This document shows, in pieces, positions 45,501-52,144 of a DNA stretch of 64,000 nt. The position numbers and the translations under genes are program-made. Source of the DNA: Erysipelotrichaceae bacterium. Lineage in GTDB: Bacteria; Bacillota_I; Bacilli_A; Erysipelotrichales; Erysipelotrichaceae. Every line of letters begins with the position of its first letter. Positions within the stretch are counted from its first letter, which is position 1. The notes below the pieces were generated by a model. It was not told the DNA's origin, did not search any database, and saw only the letters and a program-made list of their open reading frames with translations. The stretch is from NCBI GenBank assembly GCA_024684175.1, contig JAIKXJ010000008.1, positions 84,599 through 148,598 of the forward strand. Direction: 5' to 3'.

Positions 45501-45762
45501 AGCCGTCGTAGGTCTGTACGATATCGTTGGCTTCCGAAGTCGGAAGTCCGTTGAGATTGTTATAAAGGACGGAAGAATATCCTTCATCCTGAGAGATCGG
45601 ATGAACGCCGAGTTCTCCGTTGTGTTTCCCGCCGATCTGTGTATAGTCGATCTCGTCATCTCCGTCACCGGCTACCCTTTGCGGACACAGTGCGGTCACG
45701 CCAAGCAAAAAGACCAGGACCAGGCACAGAGATGAAAGGTATTTGAAAAGATCTTTCTTCAT
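42514..45762 (-). CDS. Beta-propeller sensor with transmembrane helix and SpoIIE-type PP2C phosphatase
   Basis: A 1082-residue signalling protein. The start at 45762 ([13 protein letters not shown]) is preferred over a TTG 10 codons upstream. Residues 1-32 are a signal segment. Residues about 55-690 form repeated two-component-regulator propeller blades ([52 protein letters not shown]). A Y_Y_Y-like beta domain follows, then one transmembrane helix ([19 protein letters not shown]) near 810, a short coiled coil, and a SpoIIE/RsbU phosphatase domain ([28 protein letters not shown] near 890; [10 protein letters not shown] near 1065). It probably dephosphorylates an anti-sigma antagonist or similar protein in response to an outside signal. 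No partner gene is adjacent. Confidence 0.9.
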   Translation of the reverse strand: [1082 protein letters not shown]

Positions 45763-45986
45763 TACCTTTATTATATATTGACTGCGCAACAAGAGCGCAC
45801 AGCATCGCTTCTTATGAGATGCCCGGTCTTTACCTGACGAAGGGACGTGAGTTTTGTTCGTGATCCTGCCGTTTCGAGATCGATGCAGCTGTGATCTTTT
45901 CTTTTTCAGATCTTATTATTTTTATTTCATCAAATCTTACAAATTCTTTAAAAGACTCATTGCGTTGGGATTGTATAATTGAAATG

Positions 45987-46015
45987 CTGCACCGAAGCTT
46001 TATTGACCGGTGCAG
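45987..46015 (+). promoter_or_regulatory. Leader hairpin in front of the glycosyltransferase gene
   Basis: CTGCACCG and CGGTGCAG form an 8-bp stem just after a TATAAT box (45974-45979). Its 3' arm touches the AGGA of the ribosome site nine bases before the ATG, so it may stabilise the transcript or mask translation. The rest of 45763-45986 shows no gene. Confidence 0.5.
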
Positions 46016-46024
46016 GACGATCCG

Positions 46025-47200
46025 ATGAAGATACTGATCTCAACTGACTTTTATATGCACAATCTCGGCGGCGTGACTACCTCCGTTCTGGCCTTGACCA
46101 AAGGCCTTCGTTGTCTGGGACACGAAGTGAAGATCCTGACGATGTCCGAAAACAACAGTTCCTATTCACAGGGAGATGTTTTTGCCATACGGTCCTTTCC
46201 GGCCTATTATGCACCGGACATGCGCTTTTCCCTGGCGGTGAACGATCCGCTGATCGAACGCCTGATACAGTGGAGACCCGACATCATCCACGTCCAGTCG
46301 GAAGGTTCTGCCTTACTGTTTGCCAGAAAGATACAGAGACGCTGCAAGATCCCTTTGATCATGACCTGTCATACCGACTACGCCTACTTCGTCTTCGGCG
46401 AAGCCAGGAAGCGTCCTTTGATCAAAGCCTTCACCGTCGTATCGGCAGCCGCCGTCTATTATCCGGCTTCCCGGATCATCGTCCCTTCCAAAAAAGCTCT
46501 GCACTTCCCGTTCCTGCAGACCTTCAAAGACCGCCTGCTGGGCCTGCCTAACGGCATCGATATCAAGCACCCGGACCGCGTCCTGTCTTCCCACGAGAAA
46601 ACGGTCATGAAAGGGGCTCTGGGGATCCGTTACGGTCAGAAAGTCCTGGCTGCCGTCACCCGCCTGAGCAAAGAAAAGAACATCCAGGAACTCATCGGAT
46701 TCCTGCCGGCACTTCTTGAAAAAGAACCGGAAACAGTCCTGATGGTCGTCGGCGACGGCCCTTATGAGAAAAAACTGAAGGAACTCGTCAGAAAGCTCTC
46801 TCTCGGGCAGCACGTCATCTTTGCCGGTCGCATCGATGCCGATGAAGTCTGGCGCTACTATGCGATCTCCGATGTCTTTGTGTCCGCTTCGCTCTTTGAG
46901 CTCCACTCCATGAGCTATCTGGAAGCTTTGAGTCTCGGGCTTCCGCTGCTTTGTCGTGACGACGAAGCCCTTGACGGCGTCCTGATCGACGGATACAACG
47001 GGATGCGTTACCGGACCCGGAAAGAATTCGTCGAAAAAGCACGGAAGATCTTGAGAAATGACGGTCTCAGAAACAAGATGTCGCAGGCTTCATTAAAGAA
47101 AGCAAAAGGCTTCACCTGTGAGAGTTTCGCAGCGAACGCTTTGAAGATCTACGAAGACACCATCCGTGACCGGGAAAAGGTGAAGCTCTCTTCTTTTTGA
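46025..47200 (+). CDS. GT4-family glycosyltransferase (glycolipid-type)
   Basis: A 391-residue GT-B glycosyltransferase. The start at 46025 (MKILISTDFYMHNLGGVTTSVLAL) is chosen over an ATG five codons earlier because it matches the family N-terminus. The N-domain has DIIHVQSEGSALLFARK and ITCHTDYAYF-like MTCHTDYAYF. The C-domain has VTRLSKEKNIQEL near 215, VGDGPYEKKL near 241, VFVSASLFELHSMSYLEALSLGLPLLCRDD near 280-310 with the E-x7-E element. It resembles enzymes that make mono- or diglucosyl-diacylglycerol, but other acceptors are possible. Monocistronic. Confidence 0.85.
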   Translation: MKILISTDFYMHNLGGVTTSVLALTKGLRCLGHEVKILTMSENNSSYSQGDVFAIRSFPAYYAPDMRFSLAVNDPLIERLIQWRPDIIHVQSEGSALLFARKIQRRCKIPLIMTCHTDYAYFVFGEARKRPLIKAFTVVSAAAVYYPASRIIVPSKKALHFPFLQTFKDRLLGLPNGIDIKHPDRVLSSHEKTVMKGALGIRYGQKVLAAVTRLSKEKNIQELIGFLPALLEKEPETVLMVVGDGPYEKKLKELVRKLSLGQHVIFAGRIDADEVWRYYAISDVFVSASLFELHSMSYLEALSLGLPLLCRDDEALDGVLIDGYNGMRYRTRKEFVEKARKILRNDGLRNKMSQASLKKAKGFTCESFAANALKIYEDTIRDREKVKLSSF

Positions 47201-47241
47201 TACAGTTCCGCAAAGGAATTTTTCTTTTTCTTCCTTCTAAG

Positions 47242-47272
47242 GTTAGCAATTGCTAACTGTTTGCGGTATAAT
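47242..47272 (+). promoter_or_regulatory. Promoter with perfect 16-bp palindrome before the broken ABC ATPase gene
   Basis: GTTAGCAATTGCTAAC (47242-47257) is a perfect palindrome that covers the -35 position of a TATAAT box at 47267-47272. The same sequence with small changes lies before the minus-strand partner gene at 48205-48220. Confidence 0.65.
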
Positions 47273-47300
47273 TACCTGGTCAAGCAGGGGGGAAGGGAAG

Positions 47301-47720
47301 ATGTTTCTTCAGCTGCAGGATATCAGAAAAAGTTACGGTAAAGACGACTACAAGATCGAAGTTCTGAAAGGGATCGATCTTCAGATCGAAAAAGGAGAAT
47401 TCGCCGTCATGTTGGGACCATCCGGATCGGGCAAATCGACACTGCTGAACATCATCGGCGGGATCGACACTGCCGATTCCGACAAGATCCTCATCGAAGG
47501 ACAGGCGCTTGACGCCCGCTCCGGGAAACAGATGGAGAAGTACCGCCGCTGACACCTCGGCTATATTTTTCAGATGTATAATCTCATCCCCAATCTCACG
47601 GTCCGTGAAAACATCGAGACCGGCGCCTATCTTTCGGCAAGACCGCTGCCGATCGATCCGCTGATCGAAGTCCTCGGTCTCAAAGACCACGAACACAAAC
47701 TCAACGGACTCATCTTGGAA
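47301..47720 (+). pseudogene. Broken MacB/LolD-type ABC ATPase gene
   Basis: The gene starts at 47301 (ribosome site GGAAGGGAAG) and encodes MFLQLQDIRKSYG, Walker A GPSGSGKST and NIIGGIDTADSDKILIEG. An in-frame TGA at 47552 interrupts it after KYRR. The reading frame resumes without shift as HLGYIFQMYNLIPNLTVRENIE, the Q-loop part, and similarity ends near LGLKDHEHKLNG (about 47705). Signature motif, Walker B and the H-loop are missing, as is any permease gene. A single C-to-T change of a CGA codon plus a downstream deletion would explain it. Not functional as an ATPase. Confidence 0.8.
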
Positions 47721-47751
47721 CTCAAGACCGGCTTGGCCGAACTGAGTTCTT

Positions 47752-48192
47752 TCAAATTCGATGAACTGAGCGGCCTTGTCTCGTCTTTGACAGGAACCGG
47801 TCCTTTGAAGAGAATCCGGCTTCCGGACCGAAGCTTTTCTTTCTCATGCCGAAGAAGAATCTCGGAACGATCCTGTACAGGCCCGGGATCCTGAAGACTC
47901 CTTTGATCACCGGTACCAGCGATCCGGAATGCCACTTGTAATACGCAACGAGAAAATCTGCCGTTTCTTTTCGGTCTATCCCTTCCGAGATCATCGCATC
48001 AAAGCAGGCGATCGCCGGATAGATCCTCTCTAGAGTATGTATATGATAAGCCTTCGGTTCCTCCTTGTTTTCTTCAAGCAGTTCGTCGTATCTTCTCAGT
48101 GCCTTGTCCATGACTGCCCGCATCTTTGTTTCCCCGTATCTTTCTTTCAGATGTGCAGGGATCTGCCTCAGATATCTTGCCTGTTTTGCCAT
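47752..48192 (-). pseudogene. C-terminally truncated ATC-hydrolase-family gene
   Basis: A 146-residue frame starting at 48192 (site GGAAAGGAAG). Residues about 1-115 (LKERYGETKMRAVMDKALRRYDEL, RIYPAIACFDAMISEGIDRKETADFLVAYY, IPGLYRIVPRFFFGMRKKSFG) resemble the N-terminal part of L-2-amino-thiazoline-4-carboxylate hydrolase family proteins. The usual C-terminal part with its Cys/Asp motif is absent; the frame ends in an unrelated-looking tail, SKTRQGRSVHRI. It converges on the broken ABC gene, with the join near 47700-47850. A short functional protein cannot be ruled out. Confidence 0.6.
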
Positions 48193-48204
48193 CTTCCTTT
48201 CCTG

Positions 48205-48261
48205 GTTAGCAATATCTAACTTTATTGTTATAAGTATAACCGTTGAAACAATCGTCTTCAA
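48205..48261 (-). promoter_or_regulatory. Promoter and palindromic operator of the truncated ATC-hydrolase-like gene
   Basis: On the minus strand TTGAAG (48256-48261) and TATACT (48233-48238) are 17 bp apart. The near-palindrome GTTAGCAATATCTAAC (48205-48220) lies downstream of the start point. It matches 14 of 16 bases of the operator at 47242, so both broken genes once answered to one regulator. Confidence 0.65.
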
Positions 48262-48348
48262 GTCTGATGACGTCAGGTACTGTCTTCCTGTAAAATGGGG
48301 TCAAAGATATCTCTTGTTTTTCTCTTGAAAAACGGAAAGGATGAAACC

Positions 48349-49800
48349 ATGGTCGATTTTGACTGCCTCTTGTGCCACCACGGCAAGTGTTCAAAAGCCT
48401 GCGGCATCATTGAGCCGCATAAGATCCTGCGGAATCTGTATTTTGAAAACAGACACGTTGCGGAAAACAAGCTCAGCGGAACACTTCCCTGCCTGAACTG
48501 CAACGCAAGATGCGAAGATGCCTGTCCGGAACACATCCGCATCAAAGACATCATGACTTCACTGAACAAAAAAGATGAAGAAAAGATCGTTTTGGATTAC
48601 GACTGTCTGAAGACCGACTTCTGCGGCATTCCTTTGGAAAACCCGTTCCTTCTGTCTTCCTCCATCGTCGCCTCCAATTATGAGACCTGTGCCCGCGGCT
48701 TTTATATGGGCTGGGCGGGTGCCGCCTTCAAGACCATCTGTCTGATGGATATCGTAGAAGCGTCTCCGCGTTTTTCTGCAGTTCGCGGCGACAACCACCG
48801 GATCATCGGTTTCAAAAACATCGAACAGCTTTCCGATTATGAGCTGAAGGAAAACATCAAAACGTTGAAGCGTCTGAAAAAAGACTACCCGGACAAGTTC
48901 CTGATGGTCTCGATCATGGGCAGGAACGATGAAGAGTGGGCGTATCTGACCGACATCATGAACGACGCCGGTGTCGATGCCCTGGAACTCAACTTCTCCT
49001 GTCCGAATATGACCGCCGAAAACACCGGCAGCGACGTCGGCCAGATCCCGGAGCTCGTTGAAAGATATACCCGCGTCGTCAAAAAGCGCAGCAGGATCCC
49101 GGTCATCGCCAAACTGACACCGAACGTCACCCACATCGAAGAAAGCGCCGATGCGGCCATCCGCGGCGGTGCAGACGGTGTCGCGGCGATCAACACGATC
49201 AAAAGCCTGATCGAAGTCCAGGTCGATCCGAAGAAAGAATCATTCCACGCGGCGATCGGCGGTTATTCCGGAAAAGCCGTCAAGCCGATCGCGATGCGCT
49301 TCATCGCTGAACTGGGCAAAGACGAAAACCTCAAAGGCCGTCACATCTCCGCCATGGGCGGTGTCGAAAACTGGAAGGATGCCCTGGAGTTCATCGCCCT
49401 GGGTGCCGGAACGGTGCAGGTCACCACGGCCGTCATGCAGTTCGGCTACCGGCTGATCGACGAGCTGAAAGACGGAGCCGCCTTGTACATGATGAAAAAA
49501 GGCATCCGCTCGATCAACGATCTGCGTTCCACCTCGCTTGACGATGTGGTCTCCGTAGAGGAACTTGACCGTTCCTATATCATCTATCCGAAGTTCTTAC
49601 GAGAAAAATGTGTCGGCTGCGAGCGCTGTTATGTCTCCTGTATGGACGGAGGACATCAGGCGATCCGTTTCGCCGACGGATATCCGCTGCTCGATCCGTC
49701 GCGCTGTGTCGGCTGTCATCTCTGCATCCTGGTCTGCCCGAAAGAAGCCATCGTCTCTTCCGACATCCGCGTCCCGAAGAAAGATCCCAAAATACACTGA
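48349..49800 (+). CDS. PreA-like dihydropyrimidine/dihydroorotate dehydrogenase with four Fe-S cysteine sets
   Basis: A 483-residue protein; the start at 48349 follows AAAGGATG. An N-terminal Fe-S segment has Cys6/9/14/18 and Cys48/51/55/59, like the linker domain of PreT or of eukaryotic dihydropyrimidine dehydrogenase. Residues about 75-400 are the FMN TIM barrel (ENPFLLSSSIVASNYE, ELNFSCPNM, IAKLTPNVTHI, ISAMGGVENWKDALEFIALGAGTVQV). Two ferredoxin clusters follow at Cys421/424/427/431 and Cys453/456/459/463. The FAD/NAD(P)H half (PreT) is not fused and not adjacent. It probably reduces uracil-, thymine- or related rings using a separate electron donor. Confidence 0.87.
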   Translation: MVDFDCLLCHHGKCSKACGIIEPHKILRNLYFENRHVAENKLSGTLPCLNCNARCEDACPEHIRIKDIMTSLNKKDEEKIVLDYDCLKTDFCGIPLENPFLLSSSIVASNYETCARGFYMGWAGAAFKTICLMDIVEASPRFSAVRGDNHRIIGFKNIEQLSDYELKENIKTLKRLKKDYPDKFLMVSIMGRNDEEWAYLTDIMNDAGVDALELNFSCPNMTAENTGSDVGQIPELVERYTRVVKKRSRIPVIAKLTPNVTHIEESADAAIRGGADGVAAINTIKSLIEVQVDPKKESFHAAIGGYSGKAVKPIAMRFIAELGKDENLKGRHISAMGGVENWKDALEFIALGAGTVQVTTAVMQFGYRLIDELKDGAALYMMKKGIRSINDLRSTSLDDVVSVEELDRSYIIYPKFLREKCVGCERCYVSCMDGGHQAIRFADGYPLLDPSRCVGCHLCILVCPKEAIVSSDIRVPKKDPKIH

Positions 49801-49806
49801 CATCAA

Positions 49807-49857
49807 AAAAGCCCCGAAAGATCATCCTTCCGTATCGATGATCCCAAGGGGCTTTTC
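49807..49857 (+). terminator. Terminator after the PreA-like gene
   Basis: AAAAGCCCC and GGGGCTTTT form the base, with GATCAT/ATGATC as an inner stem; TTTTCTT follows on the plus strand. Confidence 0.75.
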
Positions 49858-49891
49858 TTATCGTTATAGATTTGTTTTCTGTCCTTGTTCC

Positions 49892-50587
49892 TTAATTTGA
49901 TGAAGATGCCGAAGATGAAGAAGAGGAACCTGAGGAAGAGGACCTTCTTCGATCCTGCAGCATGTGGATCAACGTGATGAGGATCGCAACGACCTCTTTT
50001 TCATACAGCGGCTGATAGATATCGATGCAGAACTTATCGTGCAGTGACAATACTTTTTCGCCGACGACGCCGATGACATTGCCCTTTTCATCACTGATAT
50101 AGTAGTTCATCTGCAGGATGTGACCGTTGATCGTCCAGCCCAGTTCTTCGATGCGGATGACGTCTTTGGCGATGTGCCAGAACTCCGAAGCGATCGTGAA
50201 GTCCTTCCCGTCCGCCATCTCGATGAAATGCCGCTCATGCAGGCTGATCAGCTTGCTGTGCATATCGGCAACGAGCGTTCCGTCCGCCGCAGTGATCTTC
50301 GTGCGGTCATGCAGAGTCAGGAACTTCGATCTTGACTGATAAACGATATTTTCGTTCTCATCGGTGATATCGATGTGGTTGTGCAGGGTCAGGATCTTGG
50401 AGCTGGTATACAGCGTTTTTACCGGTGTGCCGAAATCCATGAGGTTGCGCTCATCTGAAGCGCTTCCCGTTTCGTGATATCTCGATGACCTCACGCGTCT
50501 GATGATCATGTAGATCAAAAAGACAAAAAGAACGAACACAACAAAAAGGATCCCGAGAGTGAAAAAATCATCAAATTCCAATTCCAT
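49892..50587 (-). CDS. Membrane-anchored LURP-one/tubby-like (LOR) protein
   Basis: A 231-residue protein. One N-terminal transmembrane helix (TLGILFVVFVLFVFLIYMII) is followed by a basic stop-transfer. Residues about 55-205 show repeating beta motifs (KILTLHNHIDITDENENIVYQ, KFLTLHDRTKITAADGTLV, KLISLHERHFIEMADG, KVLSLHDKFCIDI) typical of the LURP-one-related fold related to tubby and scramblases. The last 20 residues are almost all Ser. It is a single gene; function unknown, possibly membrane lipid binding. Confidence 0.78.
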   Translation of the reverse strand: MELEFDDFFTLGILFVVFVLFVFLIYMIIRRVRSSRYHETGSASDERNLMDFGTPVKTLYTSSKILTLHNHIDITDENENIVYQSRSKFLTLHDRTKITAADGTLVADMHSKLISLHERHFIEMADGKDFTIASEFWHIAKDVIRIEELGWTINGHILQMNYYISDEKGNVIGVVGEKVLSLHDKFCIDIYQPLYEKEVVAILITLIHMLQDRRRSSSSGSSSSSSASSSN

Positions 50588-50669
50588 GAACTGCTCCTTT
50601 CAAAACCGATTCTTATTTTAATGCTTATTATATCAGCGCATAGCATCGAACAGAAGAAAGGGCGGTGCT

Positions 50670-51185
50670 TTATTGCCGCCATTTGCGGTATGCGTTCCTG
50701 TAACGGGATACCGCTTCTTTGAATCTGCGGTCCGTTTCACTTGTTTTAAAACGGCCGATCAGAGCTTCCATGGCCTCATTCATCCGTTCTGCCGGACCCG
50801 AACACGCAAAGAAGACATATGCACCGCCGTCTTTCTGCCCTTCGGTGCGGCCGGCCATGTTTTCAATGATCAGCGTCGTCTGAAACAGATCGAGGCAGGT
50901 CATCTTTTCCATCTCCTCCGACAGTCTGTTCAGATATCTTTCAGTGTCGCAATGTTTTCTGCGAATGATCTGCAAGATATGGTTCTGTCTTGTCCAGATG
51001 CGTTCCGGTTCTTCCCATAATCTTGAAAACAGGCTTTCCAGAAGTTCTTCATCCCATTGCTTCAATGTCTCTTCATCGATCTCAAGCATCCTGAACCGGT
51101 CATATCTTTCCGGTTCTTCCCTCCCCATATGAAAGGCATATCCCTTATATTCGAAATAGAACTCTCTTGCTTCTTCAAGCTTCAT
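50670..51185 (-). CDS. Hypothetical cytosolic protein, Glu/Arg-rich
   Basis: A 171-residue protein that I do not recognise. It is strongly charged and predicted mostly helical, with no signal or membrane segment. Trp-rich stretches (RLWEEPERIWTRQNH, YRKWRQ) and GGAYVFFACSGPAERMNEAM near 122-141 stand out. It is divergent from the ywaF-like gene across 102 bp. Codon use fits the neighbours. Confidence 0.6.
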   Translation of the reverse strand: MKLEEAREFYFEYKGYAFHMGREEPERYDRFRMLEIDEETLKQWDEELLESLFSRLWEEPERIWTRQNHILQIIRRKHCDTERYLNRLSEEMEKMTCLDLFQTTLIIENMAGRTEGQKDGGAYVFFACSGPAERMNEAMEALIGRFKTSETDRRFKEAVSRYRNAYRKWRQ

Positions 51186-51287
51186 GACATCCCCCGCTTT
51201 CCGGTCTTTCTCCCTATTTCATTATAGTATTTCATCTGTTGACGGCTGCCGAAGTCAAAACCATATATAATGAAATAGTACAGTTCT

Positions 51288-52034
51288 ATGAAGCACTTCT
51301 GGACACATAAAGATAATATCCCCGAAGGATTGGGATACGGACAGTTCACATCGGGCCATTTCCTGTGGCTTTCCTTCACTTTTCTTATGGTCGTCGGCTA
51401 CAGCCTGGCGTATCAGCATGCCGGTCTTTCTTCAAGGATCTTTCTGTTGAGATCGACGGGTGCCTTGTTGATCATAAGCGACATCATCAAAATGTTCGTC
51501 CTGACCCGATCCGATGTGAAGCTCACCGATTATCTGCCGCTGGAGATCTGCAGCTTTGCCGCTTATTTCATCGTTCTGGATTCGATCTGGTACGATCATC
51601 GGTTCTTTTTACAGATGCTGCTGATCCTCTTTCTGCCGGCAGCCATCATGGCGGTCATCTTTCCGACCTCGACACCGCTGCCTTTATGGAACTTCTATAC
51701 GATCCACCAGTTCCTTTTCCACGGACTGATCATCGCCTATATCACCGCCCGCTTCATCTGCGGCGAGATCCCGCTCGATTATCTCAACGTCCTGGCCTCC
51801 ATCGCCAAGATCCTGGTCCTGGTCGGGATCATGTATGTCGTGGATACGGTCTTCGACAAAGACTTCATGTTCCTTCGCGATCCTTACGGAAATCCGCTCT
51901 TGCAGTTCATCTGGGATAAAACGAAAGGCGGCTTTGCCTATACTGCCGGCCTGATCTGCTTCAGTATCTTCATCGTTCATGTCTTTTATCTGCTGTTCAA
52001 GCTCCTGGCAGCGCTGTTCATCCATCCGATGTAA
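51288..52034 (+). CDS. YwaF/TMEM164-family membrane protein
   Basis: A 248-residue protein with six or seven membrane helices of the YwaF (TIGR02206) family. GHFLWLSFTFLMVVGYSLAY near 24, LPLEICSFAAYFIVLDSIW near 83-101 with the conserved central segment, LPLWNFYTIHQFLFHGLII near 130-148, and a late DKDFMFLRDPYGNPLLQFIW. Function unknown, although the eukaryotic relative TMEM164 acts on lipids. TATAAT lies at 51266-51271 and no ribosome site is visible in the very short leader. Confidence 0.82.
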   Translation: MKHFWTHKDNIPEGLGYGQFTSGHFLWLSFTFLMVVGYSLAYQHAGLSSRIFLLRSTGALLIISDIIKMFVLTRSDVKLTDYLPLEICSFAAYFIVLDSIWYDHRFFLQMLLILFLPAAIMAVIFPTSTPLPLWNFYTIHQFLFHGLIIAYITARFICGEIPLDYLNVLASIAKILVLVGIMYVVDTVFDKDFMFLRDPYGNPLLQFIWDKTKGGFAYTAGLICFSIFIVHVFYLLFKLLAALFIHPM

Positions 52035-52087
52035 AAAGCCTTTTTCTTCAAAGGCTTTTCTTTTTCCGATGAACTTCATCGGTTTTT
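52034..52087 (+). terminator. Two tandem terminators after the ywaF-like gene
   Basis: First hairpin AAAAGCCTTT/AAAGGCTTTT (52034-52059) with CTTTTT. Second hairpin CCGATGA-ACT-TCATCGG (52066-52082) followed by TTTTT. Confidence 0.75.
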
Positions 52088-52144
52088 CATTTCACGTATG
52101 AAAGATACACTCTGTTCCTGCTGCCGTATGACAACAGTCTCATC

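Noticed and set aside
47540..47560. In-frame TGA in the ABC ATPase as selenocysteine or programmed read-through
   Set aside because: The position is not a redox site in the family, no SECIS-like hairpin is evident, and the gene also lacks its whole C-terminal half, so decay is the simpler reading.
47242..48220. The two matching palindromes as inverted repeats of a mobile element
   Set aside because: Each is a short palindrome placed at a promoter, not a long inverted terminal repeat, and no transposase or target duplication is visible.
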